NCBI GenBank assembly: GCA_019744815.1
Contig: JAIEUA010000001.1
Span: forward strand, 186,001-250,000
DNA length: 64,000 nt
From: Phycisphaerales bacterium
GTDB taxonomy: Bacteria > Planctomycetota > Phycisphaerae > Phycisphaerales > UBA1924
Reading direction: 5' to 3'
Shown here: in pieces, positions 42,674-50,063 of the stretch
How positions within the stretch are numbered: the stretch's first letter is position 1
Layout of the letters: the number at the start of each line of letters is the position of its first letter
The notes under the pieces: generated by a model
What the model was told of the DNA's origin: nothing
Seen by the model: only the letters and a program-made list of their open reading frames with translations
Databases searched by the model: none
Program-made: the position numbers and the translations under genes

Positions 42674-44329
42674 ATGACCACGCCCACCACCTACATCACC
42701 ACACCTATCTATTACGTCAACGACCGCCCCCACATCGGGCACTGCTACACCACGCTGCTGGGCGACGTGACCGCTCGCTTCCACCGCCTGATGGACCCGA
42801 CCCCGGGTTCGACGTTCTTCCTCACCGGCACCGACGAGCACGCGGACAAGGTCGTGACCTCGGCCGCGGCCCACAACGTGACCCCGCTCCAGTGGGCCGA
42901 TCGCAACGCCGCGGAGTTTGAGAAGGCCTTCGCGTTCATGAACGCGAGCCACGACGACTTCATCCGTACCACGCAGGAGCGCCACAAGACCAAGGTCCTG
43001 GAGTACATCAGAGCTCTGCAGAAGCGTGGCGACGTCTACCTCGGCGACTACACCGGCTGGTTCGACGCCTCCCAGGAGGAGTACCTCACCGAGACGGCGG
43101 CCAAGGAAGCCAACTACGTCAGCCCCGTCACCGGCGTGCCGCTGGTGAAGAAGACCGAGAAGAACTACTTCTTCAAGCTCAGCGCGTACGAATCGCGGCT
43201 GCGGGAACACTTCGCCAAGAACCCCGAGTTCGTCCAGCCCGAGGCACGCCGCAACGAGGTGCTGGGGCGGCTGAACGAACTGCGCGACATCCCGATCTCG
43301 CGGGCGATCACCGACGACCCCACCAGCCAGTGGGGCATCAAGATGCCCGACGATCCGACGCACCGCATCTATGTCTGGATCGATGCGCTCTTCAACTACC
43401 TCAGCGTCGTCGACACCGACGCGCGGCGGAAGTACTGGCCCGCCAGCGTCCACTTCATCGCCAAGGACATCCTCTGGTTCCACGCGGTGATCTGGCCGGC
43501 GCTGCTCATGGCCTTGCGCGAGTCGGACCCGAAGTACGGCTTTGTGCAACTGCCCAAGACGGTCTACTCCCACGCGTACTGGGTGCGTGAAGGCCGCAAG
43601 ATGAGCAAGAGCCTGGGCAATTTCGTCTCGATCGAAGTGCTGCAGGCCTACGCCGCCAAGTACGGCCTCGATGCCGTGCGGTGGTACCTGATCACCCAAG
43701 GCCCACAGGGCGCGACCGACGCAGACTTCAGCCACGCGAAGTTCGTGGAGGTCTACAACGCAGAGCTGGCCAACGGCATCGGCAACTGCGCGAGCCGCGT
43801 GAGCAACATGATCGAGAAGTACTTTGGGGGAGAAGTACCTCCCCGAGGGAGCGGCGATGCCTTCCGCTTTGAAGCCCACACGCCGACCGGCACCGAGGTC
43901 TTCGACTGGAGCCAGCTCGCCCGTGACCTGTCGAAACGAGCGAACGATGGGCTTGGCTTGATGCAGTCGGCCGCCGCGCTGCAGTGCTCGGTGGATCTGA
44001 TCCGCCGCGTCGACCAGTTCATCAACGTCACTTCGCCGTTCAAGATCACCAAGGTGATGGAGACGGACGCGAACGCCAAGGCGTCGCTGCAGGTGATCCT
44101 GTATCAGTGTGCCGAAGCCATCCGCATCGCCTCGGTCCTCATGTCACCCGCCATGCCGCAGAAGATGGCTCAGTTGTGGCAGGCATGGAACTGCACGCCC
44201 GCGGCGGGTGCATCGCTCGCGGATCTCTGCGTCTTCGGCGGCAAGCACGCGCTCCAGCCCGGCCAGAAGATCAGCAAGGGCGAGAACCTGTTCAACCGTG
44301 CCGATGCTGCCGAAGCGCCGCCGGCGTGA
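42674..44329 (+). CDS. metG: Methionyl-tRNA synthetase
   Basis: Charges tRNA-Met in the cytoplasm. Class I signatures: TPIYYVNDRPHIGHCYTTLL (HIGH) and GRKMSKSLGNFVSIE (KMSKS). In the connective domain the GWF.......E segment (GDYTGWFDASQEEYLTE) lacks the zinc-binding cysteines, as in zinc-free bacterial forms. FHAVIWPALLMAL and WYLITQGPQGATDADFSHAKFVEVYNAELANGIGN are family blocks. 551 residues indicates that the C-terminal tRNA-binding/dimerization extension is absent. TACGCT lies six bases upstream of the ATG. Confidence 0.97.
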   Translation: MTTPTTYITTPIYYVNDRPHIGHCYTTLLGDVTARFHRLMDPTPGSTFFLTGTDEHADKVVTSAAAHNVTPLQWADRNAAEFEKAFAFMNASHDDFIRTTQERHKTKVLEYIRALQKRGDVYLGDYTGWFDASQEEYLTETAAKEANYVSPVTGVPLVKKTEKNYFFKLSAYESRLREHFAKNPEFVQPEARRNEVLGRLNELRDIPISRAITDDPTSQWGIKMPDDPTHRIYVWIDALFNYLSVVDTDARRKYWPASVHFIAKDILWFHAVIWPALLMALRESDPKYGFVQLPKTVYSHAYWVREGRKMSKSLGNFVSIEVLQAYAAKYGLDAVRWYLITQGPQGATDADFSHAKFVEVYNAELANGIGNCASRVSNMIEKYFGGEVPPRGSGDAFRFEAHTPTGTEVFDWSQLARDLSKRANDGLGLMQSAAALQCSVDLIRRVDQFINVTSPFKITKVMETDANAKASLQVILYQCAEAIRIASVLMSPAMPQKMAQLWQAWNCTPAAGASLADLCVFGGKHALQPGQKISKGENLFNRADAAEAPPA

Positions 44330-44335
44330 TTCGCT

Positions 44336-44566
44336 CTACAGAAAGATCGCCCGCAGGGCCCGTCGCCACCAGCGCTCGCACACCGCCCGCCCACGGGCCG
44401 TCGCGGTCAGGAAATCAAACCCGCCCGAGTCCGCCCGGCGGACCGGGATCCGCGGGAGGTCGAACTCGCCCCGGTTCAGCGCCTCGGTCAGCCAACGGCT
44501 GTGCTCGTCCCGCATGCGGGCGCCCACGTCGTCGGCCGGTCGCGATGAGAAGAAATCGAAGCACAC
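44336..44566 (-). CDS. Small protein, unknown function
   Basis: 76 residues from a GTG: VCFDFFSSRPADDVGARMRD, then HSRWLTEALNRGEFDLPRIP and DFLTATARGRAVCERWWRRAL. I know no family. Codon use fits a real gene (frequent G/C in third positions) and a TAAACT hexamer lies nine bases upstream. It is convergent to metG with a six-base gap, and divergent from the antiporter gene. Confidence 0.5.
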   Translation of the reverse strand: MCFDFFSSRPADDVGARMRDEHSRWLTEALNRGEFDLPRIPVRRADSGGFDFLTATARGRAVCERWWRRALRAIFL

Positions 44567-44636
44567 GGCACGCAGAGTTTATCCGTTCGGTCAAGGAGGC
44601 CGTGCCGTGGGGCGTGACTCGTCCGGGGATCACTGG

Positions 44637-44642
44637 TACGCT
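44637..44642 (+). promoter_or_regulatory. -10-like TACGCT eight bases before the antiporter start
   Basis: TACGCT, CGCCCCGC, ATG. Same hexamer as at metG; no SD. Confidence 0.45.
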
Positions 44643-44650
44643 CGCCCCGC

Positions 44651-45814
44651 ATGACCCGCCCGCTCCTCACCACCCGCGCCGTCCCACCCATCGCTTCGCT
44701 CCGCCGCGAGTGGCCCCTGGTGCTCGCGGTGGTGACCCTGGCGGCCTCCATCGCGGGCAAGGGCATCATCACCTCGTGGCTCGCGCAGCCCGTGGCGTTG
44801 GTGGCGCTGCTGCTGATCTTCTGTGCCGTCATCCTCGCCGCGGCGGTCGCGACCGTGCGCCATGCCGACGTGCTGGCCCATCGACTAGGGGAACCCGCGG
44901 GCACGCTGCTGCTGACGCTGGCGATCACCGGGCTCGAGGTCGCGATGGTCGGCTTTGTCATGTCCACCGGCGATGAGAAGCCGACGCTGGCCCGCGACAC
45001 CATGTTCGCGGTGGTCATGCTCGTCCTCAACGGCTTCATGGGTGTTGCGCTGGTTCTCGGCGGGCTGCGCCACAAGGAGCAGACGTACAACCTGCAGAGC
45101 GCGAACGCGTTCCTGGTGCTCATCCTGCCGCTGACCGTGCTCGGGCTGGTGCTGCCCAACTTCACCAAGGCCACGCCCGGGCCGACGCTGTCGACGTTCC
45201 AGAAGGTCTTTCTGTCGGTCATGTCGGTGAGCATCTACGCGATCTTTCTGTACGTTCAGAACCGACGGCACAAGGGTTTCTTTGTCTCGCCCGAGGAGCA
45301 CGCTCGAGAGGTGGCCGCGGAGGAGCACGCTCACGAGAAGGCCGTCGACCACGGCGCCGAGGGCTCGACGCTGTATCACGCGGCGATGCTGGCGGCGTAC
45401 GGATTGCCGCTGGTCCTCTTGGCCAAGCAGATGTCGCTGCCGCTGGAGGCGATGGTGGGAAGGCTCGGCGCGCCGGTCGCGCTCAGCGGGTTTGTGATGG
45501 CGACGCTGGTGCTCACGCCCGAATCGATCGCGGCGGTGAAGGCGGCGCGGGAGAACCGCTTGCAGCGCTCGGTGAACGTCCTGCTCGGCTCGGTGCTGGC
45601 CTCGATCGGACTGACCATCCCGCTGGTGATCACGATCTCGCTGGTGACCGGGCGCGGGCTGACGCTGGGGCTCGAGGCGGCGGAGATGGTGATGCTGGTG
45701 CTGACACTCGTCACCGCGATGCTGACGTTCGCTCTGCCCCGCACCAACGTGCTGCTGGGCTGCGTGCACTTGCTGCTGTTCGGGGCGTACTTCATGCTGA
45801 TGTTTGATCGGTGA
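44651..45814 (+). CDS. chaA: ChaA-type calcium/cation:proton antiporter
   Basis: 387 residues with about eleven membrane segments in two inverted halves. The first conserved acidic helix is LAHRLGEPAGTLLLTLAITGLEVAMVG, and the second LTPESIAAVKAARENRLQRSVNVLLGSVLASIGLTIP; each carries the Glu used for cation binding in Ca2+:cation antiporters. A His-rich, acidic cytoplasmic loop (EEHAREVAAEEHAHEKAVDH) joins the halves, as in ChaA. It exports Ca2+, Na+ or K+ in exchange for protons; the ion is not decided by sequence alone. The 3' end overlaps the convergent methyltransferase by 23 bp. Confidence 0.9.
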   Translation: MTRPLLTTRAVPPIASLRREWPLVLAVVTLAASIAGKGIITSWLAQPVALVALLLIFCAVILAAAVATVRHADVLAHRLGEPAGTLLLTLAITGLEVAMVGFVMSTGDEKPTLARDTMFAVVMLVLNGFMGVALVLGGLRHKEQTYNLQSANAFLVLILPLTVLGLVLPNFTKATPGPTLSTFQKVFLSVMSVSIYAIFLYVQNRRHKGFFVSPEEHAREVAAEEHAHEKAVDHGAEGSTLYHAAMLAAYGLPLVLLAKQMSLPLEAMVGRLGAPVALSGFVMATLVLTPESIAAVKAARENRLQRSVNVLLGSVLASIGLTIPLVITISLVTGRGLTLGLEAAEMVMLVLTLVTAMLTFALPRTNVLLGCVHLLLFGAYFMLMFDR

Positions 45815-46598
45815 GGCGCGCGGTCGAGTTTGCGGGGCGGCTCACGATCAGCCGCAGCGCCCCGGTGAACGTGGGCATGGAGCGATACTGCCCGTACTTC
45901 CGATCCCATTCGCCGCTGGCCAGGTCGGCGCGGAGGGTGGTGACGAATCGCTCGCGGACGGCTTCATCGACGAAGGCCCAGGAAGACTGAGCGCGGGTGA
46001 CGTTGGGGTCGAGCAGGCGTTCGGGGCGTGCGTAGTAGGCTTCGGAGAAGCCGTCGGTGCAGTCGATCGGCACGGGCACGGGGACGATCTCGACGCGGCG
46101 GCCCGCTGGAGCGAGGGCGGCGGCGAGGGTTTCGATCGGAGGGTCGCGTCGGGCCTCGACGGCGGCGAGTTCGGGGCAGTAGTCGCCGAGCCAGAAGTAG
46201 GAGGCGGAGCCGGGCGCGAAGGTCATCAGGACGATGTTGCCGCGGGTGACGCGGAGGAGCTCGCGCAGTCCGGCGCGCATGTCCTGCCACTGGTGGACGG
46301 TGATGATGGCCATGCTGGCGTCGACGCTCTGGTCGGCGAGCGGCAGGGACTCGGCGCGGGTGTCGATGGCGGGGGCGAGATGCGCGGGTCGTTGGCGGCG
46401 CATGGTGTCGGCGGGCTCGACGGCGATGACGGCCCGGTCGGTGGGTTCGTAGGAGCCGCTGCCGGCGCCGACATTGAGCACGGACTTGGCGTCGCCCAAC
46501 GCCGCGTGGATCATGGCGGCGATGCGCGGATCGGGGCGGCGGTGGCTGGAGTAGCCGAGCCCGATGACGGAGTAATCGACATCGCCGGCGGAGGACAT
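45792..46598 (-). CDS. Class I SAM-dependent methyltransferase (type 11)
   Basis: 268 residues from the ATG at 46598; the 86 upstream codons of the track belong to the overlapping repeat-rich gene. SAM motif I: AKSVLNVGAGSGSYEPTDR, then IAVEPADTMRRQRP, and motif IV/post I: MAIITVHQWQDMRAGLRELLRVTRGNIVLMTF. Substrate unknown; relatives act on small molecules or quinones. TACGCT sits five bases upstream of the ATG. It overlaps the neighbour gene at both ends: 23 bp with chaA (convergent) and 88 bp with the next gene (same strand, other frame). Confidence 0.87.
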   Translation of the reverse strand: MSSAGDVDYSVIGLGYSSHRRPDPRIAAMIHAALGDAKSVLNVGAGSGSYEPTDRAVIAVEPADTMRRQRPAHLAPAIDTRAESLPLADQSVDASMAIITVHQWQDMRAGLRELLRVTRGNIVLMTFAPGSASYFWLGDYCPELAAVEARRDPPIETLAAALAPAGRRVEIVPVPVPIDCTDGFSEAYYARPERLLDPNVTRAQSSWAFVDEAVRERFVTTLRADLASGEWDRKYGQYRSMPTFTGALRLIVSRPANSTARLTDQTSA

Positions 46599-47548
46599 GG
46601 GCGAGCGTACGCGGAGAGGCGAGGGCTGGGGGCGTAGAGGTCGGCGGAGGTTTGGGGGTGGCGAGATGGCGGGCCGGGATGAGTCGGTATTGCGGCTGCC
46701 AGAGGCGCGGGGAGATGCGTGGATGCGGGGGGCGAGAGTGGCTGGTTGCTGGGCGTTGGTTGTGCTTGCGATGTCGGGGTGGCCCCACGCTCGCGCGTGG
46801 GGTTCGTTGGAGCTTGACGCTGAAACGCGGTGGCGTTGAGGCACGCGCTCGACCACTCACCTGTTTCGCCGGGGGCGAAACGGTCATCTCGCCTCGGCGC
46901 GGAGAGATGCGCGGATGCGGGGTGTGAGAGTGGCTGGTTGCTGGGCGTTGGTTGTGCTTGCGACGTCGGGGTGGCCCCACGCTCGCGCGTGGGGTTCGTT
47001 GGGGCCACGTCGGCGAGCGGTGTGTAGCGAGCGATCCGGAGCAGGAGGTTGGCGGACTTGCGGGCGCTCTCGCGGCTTTGCATGCGGGCGGCGAAGGCGT
47101 GATGGGTCGCCGCGGGAACGCGATGGACCGAGGCGTGATCGTCCTTGGCCTCGGCGAGCAGGTGGAGCAGCGTGTTGGCGATGGCGTTGAGGTTGTTGGC
47201 GACGGTGAGTCGGGCGCGGCGGGCGCAGGCGTACTCGAGCGCGCTCAGACGCTCCGCGATGTCGGGACGGATCATCCAGAGGGTGAGGGCTTCGAGGGTT
47301 GTCTCGTGACGGTCGGCGATGTCGAGGAGGGTGATCTCGTTGGAGGCGAGCTCGTTGATGATGGTGGCGGCGGTGGCGGCGGAGGGGTTGAAGTGGAGCG
47401 GATCAAGGGAGGACGGGAGAAGGACAGCAGCGTCGGAGTCCGAGGCAGCCCTTCCCCCTGCCCCTTCCCTCTGGGAAGGGGAGTGCGCGTGCGGCGATGC
47501 CGCGGGGCGCGGGGTGATGGTGAGTGGTGTGAAGGGCAGGGCCGACAT
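46511..47548 (-). CDS. Unknown protein whose C-terminus is built from captured repeats
   Basis: 345 residues. Residues about 55-175 look like a genuine alpha-helical domain: AATIINELASNEITLLDIADRHETTLEALTLWM, an HTH-like start, then ARRARLTVANNLNAIANTLLHLLAEAK. From about residue 180 the protein is Pro/Thr/Ser-rich and carries two copies of APTNPTRERGATPTSQAQPTPS, the translation of the 110-bp direct repeat at 46702 and 46892. The last 30 codons overlap the methyltransferase start. I think the original gene ended near 47020 and has been extended by repeat insertion. Function unknown; the HTH suggestion is weak. Confidence 0.6.
   Translation of the reverse strand: MSALPFTPLTITPRPAASPHAHSPSQREGAGGRAASDSDAAVLLPSSLDPLHFNPSAATAATIINELASNEITLLDIADRHETTLEALTLWMIRPDIAERLSALEYACARRARLTVANNLNAIANTLLHLLAEAKDDHASVHRVPAATHHAFAARMQSRESARKSANLLLRIARYTPLADVAPTNPTRERGATPTSQAQPTPSNQPLSHPASAHLSAPRRDDRFAPGETGEWSSACLNATAFQRQAPTNPTRERGATPTSQAQPTPSNQPLSPPASTHLPAPLAAAIPTHPGPPSRHPQTSADLYAPSPRLSAYARPCPPPAMSITPSSGSATPATAAPIRASPP
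46604..46609 (-). promoter_or_regulatory. -10-like TACGCT five bases before the methyltransferase start
   Basis: TACGCT, CGCCC, ATG on the minus strand, within the overlapping gene's 3' end. Confidence 0.4.
46702..46810. repeat. 110-bp direct repeat, copy 1
   Basis: About 93% identical by eye to copy 2 (46892-47002). Contains GTGGCTGGTTGCTGGGCGTT and ends with the hairpin CCCCACGC-TCGC-GCGTGGGG. On the minus strand it encodes NPTRERG. Confidence 0.85.
46892..47002. repeat. 110-bp direct repeat, copy 2
   Basis: Second copy, separated from the first by about 80 bp and also within the reading frame of 46511-47548. Confidence 0.85.
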
Positions 47549-47733
47549 GGTGGGTAGTTTCCCACGAGTCGGGGGGATGATTCAAGGGGGGAAGAGACGA
47601 AGAGACGGAGAGACGAAGAGACGGAGTGGAAGGAGTTGTGCGGCCTGGGGTTGGGGCGTGAGAGAATTCGAGGGGTGGGAGGTGCAACGACGGGGTTGTG
47701 CGCACAAGGACGGAGTTGTGCTGGAGCGGAGTT

Positions 47734-47890
47734 ACGACGACGGCCTGCTGGGAGGGCTTGGTCGCACTTGGGCGTGGGAAGCGGGGTTGCGAGATGGGAG
47801 CGAGTACACGTCCGAACACGATCAGTCGCTCAGAGCAGCGAGTGACCGTGGCACGGCGCGGCACGTCACGGCGTGGCCGGGCCACTTGCC
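47734..47890. repeat. 155-bp direct repeat, copy 1
   Basis: From ACGACGACGGCCTGCTGGGA to GGCCGGGCCACTTGCC. Includes CGCTCAGAGCAGCGAGTGA. Roughly three quarters identical to copy 2, with a 7-base gap (GGCGCGG) relative to it. Confidence 0.7.
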
Positions 47891-48215
47891 GACGGAGAGG
47901 CTTTCGCAGTGGGGTATTGTGATCCACGTCGGCAGAACATCGAGGCGTGCCACCGACCGTGGCTCGGCACGGTTGGTGCGCTGGACGCGAATCGCACCAC
48001 TTGTTCAGAGCAACGAGTGGTAGCACGGGTGGTGCCACCTGCCCGGACGAATGCGACCAGGCGCCACTCGTCCGCCCCTCCGGGGCGGGGATCGCAAAGG
48101 CAGAGAGGGAGAACGGTGGCTTCGACCGGCGGTTGAAACCGCCGGCAACAGTCGTGCGCCCTCCGGGCGGGAGACGGGGCGGTGGTGTCGAGGGTTGAGC
48201 GGGCGGCCGGATGCC

Positions 48216-48366
48216 ACGACGACGGCCTGCTCGGAGGTCGTGGTCGTGTTTGCGGGTGGGAAACGAAGCGGTTCGAGATGGAAGCGAAGACCCGTTCGAC
48301 CACGATCGCTCGCTCAGAGCAGCGAGTGATCGTGGCACGTCACTGCGTGATCGGGCCACCTGCCAC
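48216..48366. repeat. 155-bp direct repeat, copy 2
   Basis: From CACGACGACGGCCTGCTCGG to GATCGGGCCACCTGCCAC. A third partial copy of its core (CAGAGCAACGAGTGGTAGCA) lies near 48006. Confidence 0.7.
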
Positions 48367-48400
48367 AGCGCCGAGTGATCGGGACACCCGCCCCGTCGAA

Positions 48401-48772
48401 TCACGGCTTGGCGGGGCGACCTACGACTCTTGTTTCGCTGCGTTGTTGCTTGAGGGCTTTTCGTATTGGCTCGATGAGTTTGATCGCAAGCGTTCCAGCG
48501 AGTTCGGCCTTGAGCCTGCGGTACTCGTTCTTGGTATAGCGGCCTTCAGGAATCTCGCCCGACAGGTTCAATCCGGTCGGCTTGTGGAAAACCGTTACAC
48601 GGCAGGATGAGATGGTGGCGGCGCGATTCTTTCGGCGTCCCATCGCGCCGCTGCGCGACCCGGATTCAGCGAACGTGAACTCAGACAGTGGAAATGGGAA
48701 CTCTCGCTGAAGCTCAGTCTTTCCTGAGTCGTCTTTCTGAAGGCGCTGGCTTGTGCGACGCTTGGCGACCAC
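48401..48772 (-). CDS. Small basic protein downstream of ilvE, unknown function
   Basis: 123 residues if the GTG at 48772 is used; it shares one base with the ilvE stop (TAGTG), so translation could be coupled. An ATG at 48643 would give 80 residues. The C-terminal half looks coherent: GRRKNRAATISSCRVTVFHKPTGLNLSGEIPEGRYTKNEYRRLKAELAGTLA, with a helical end (IKLIEPIRKALKQQ). No family recognised, no membrane segment. The ORF in the track extends far upstream, but that part is a shadow of ilvE. Confidence 0.5.
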   Translation of the reverse strand: MVAKRRTSQRLQKDDSGKTELQREFPFPLSEFTFAESGSRSGAMGRRKNRAATISSCRVTVFHKPTGLNLSGEIPEGRYTKNEYRRLKAELAGTLAIKLIEPIRKALKQQRSETRVVGRPAKP

Positions 48773-49779
48773 TACTCCTCCGGCACCGCGTCGCTGGTCA
48801 CGATTTCGCGGAACTTGTGGCGGAGCTTCTTGGTGATCGGGCCTTCGGGGGGCGCCTTTTTGCCGCTGCCGCCCTTGCCGACGTAGTTCACTTTGGTGAT
48901 CTGCTTGCCGTCGTGCTGGTCGATCTGGGTGCAGGCGATGATTTCGGCGGCGCTTCCGGTGAGGAACACCTCGTCGGCGCTCAGGACGTCTTCGAGGCGC
49001 AGTTCCTTTTCGGTGACCTTGATGCCGAGCATGGGGGCGAGGCGGGTCTTGACGAACATTCTGGTGATGCCTTCGAGGATGCCGGCCTCGGAGGGGGGCG
49101 TGAAGATCTCGCCGTTCTTGATGATGAAGATGTTGTCGCCGGAGCCTTCGGTGACGAAGCCTTCGGTGTTGAGCATGATGACTTCGTGGCAGCCGTAGTC
49201 GATGGCCTCGCACTTGGCGAGGATGTTGTTGAGGTAGTTGAGGCTCTTGACGCGTGGGTCGAGGCAGGGGATGGGGGTTTTGGGGCGGTTGGCGACGATG
49301 ACGCGCATGCCGTTCTCGTACATCTCCTGGGGGAAGAGGGAGATGGTGTCGGCGATGCAGATGACGCCGGGGACGGGGCACTTGCGGGGGTCGAGGCCGA
49401 GGGTGCCGTAGCCGCGGGTGACGACGAGGCGGATGTAGGAATCGGAGAGGTTGTTGGCCTCGATGCACTTGCGCTGGATGGCGACCATTTCATCGCGGCT
49501 GACGGGGATCTTGAGGCGGATCTGCTCGGCGCAGTGGTAGAGGCGATCCATGTGCTGCTTGGAGAGGAAGATCTTGCCCTTGTAGACGCGGATGCCTTCG
49601 AAGATGCCGTCGCCGTAGAGCAGGCCGTGGTCGTAGACGGAGACCATGGCTTTGTTTTTGGGGAGCATCTGGCCGTTGACGTAGATGTAGGGCTTTTCGT
49701 CGTTGGCGGAGTCGACGTGGAAGACGGAGGGGCCGGGTAGGTTGGCGGGCTTGGCGGGTGCGGGTGCGGCGGTGACCAT
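48772..49779 (-). CDS. ilvE: Branched-chain amino-acid aminotransferase
   Basis: Transfers amino groups to 2-keto acids of Val, Leu and Ile, PLP dependent, cytoplasmic. The start at 49779 follows GGAG with good spacing; the long ORF to 52308 is a frame chain through the next gene. Fold-type IV class signatures: YIYVNGQMLPKNKAMVSVYDHGLLYGDGIFEGIRVY, then the PLP lysine in DPRVKSLNYLNNILAKCEA, the Glu and loop in LNTEGFVTEGSGDNIFII, and FLTGSAAEIIACTQID. 335 residues with a 25-residue Pro/Ala N-terminal tail. A D-amino-acid or 4-amino-4-deoxychorismate lyase function is less likely because the KSLNYLNN pattern is the IlvE one. Confidence 0.94.
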   Translation of the reverse strand: MVTAAPAPAKPANLPGPSVFHVDSANDEKPYIYVNGQMLPKNKAMVSVYDHGLLYGDGIFEGIRVYKGKIFLSKQHMDRLYHCAEQIRLKIPVSRDEMVAIQRKCIEANNLSDSYIRLVVTRGYGTLGLDPRKCPVPGVICIADTISLFPQEMYENGMRVIVANRPKTPIPCLDPRVKSLNYLNNILAKCEAIDYGCHEVIMLNTEGFVTEGSGDNIFIIKNGEIFTPPSEAGILEGITRMFVKTRLAPMLGIKVTEKELRLEDVLSADEVFLTGSAAEIIACTQIDQHDGKQITKVNYVGKGGSGKKAPPEGPITKKLRHKFREIVTSDAVPEE

Positions 49780-49950
49780 GAGCGACTCTCCACGGAGCAG
49801 GGGTGCGTGGCCTGGAACGCAGGGCGGCACCGGTGCGAGAGCGGCGGGGGACGCCGCGGTGGAGCATGATACGGGGAAACCGGGGTTGGGATGCTGCGGG
49901 TGGACCGGGTCGGCGGTCGGTCTGTGCGATTGGAGAAGGGTGTGGTTTCG

Positions 49951-49980
49951 CACGGCCCGGCCCAGAGCGGCCGGGCCGTG
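49951..49980 (-). terminator. Perfect 12-bp-stem hairpin between two minus-strand genes
   Basis: CACGGCCCGGCC / GGCCGGGCCGTG with a CAGAGC loop, between the spermidine-synthase-like gene's stop and ilvE. There is no T-run, so termination is a guess. Confidence 0.4.
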
Positions 49981-50063
49981 GCACCCGGAGAGAAAGGCAC
50001 CCCGCCCCGACCTCGCCAAGCCTCGGTCACCCCTCCCCGCTGCGCGGGGTGGGGAAGGGGGAG

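Larger units (their letters stand above)
47549..48400. other. Repeat-packed intergenic region
   Basis: 850 bases without a credible gene. It holds a purine-rich GAGACGAAGAGACGGA run (47590-47625), the two copies of a 155-bp direct repeat, and many short inverted pieces (for example GGTGGTGCCACCTGCCC near 48030). The long minus ORF 47403-48404 runs through all of these and is rejected. Confidence 0.65.

Noticed and set aside
41885-43879. Minus ORF of 664 residues spanning metG
   Set aside because: Passes through the metG promoter and the long inverted repeat; metG is certain on plus.
47403-48404. Minus ORF of 333 residues in the repeat-packed gap
   Set aside because: Composed of translated repeats with no domain; crosses both copies of the direct repeat.
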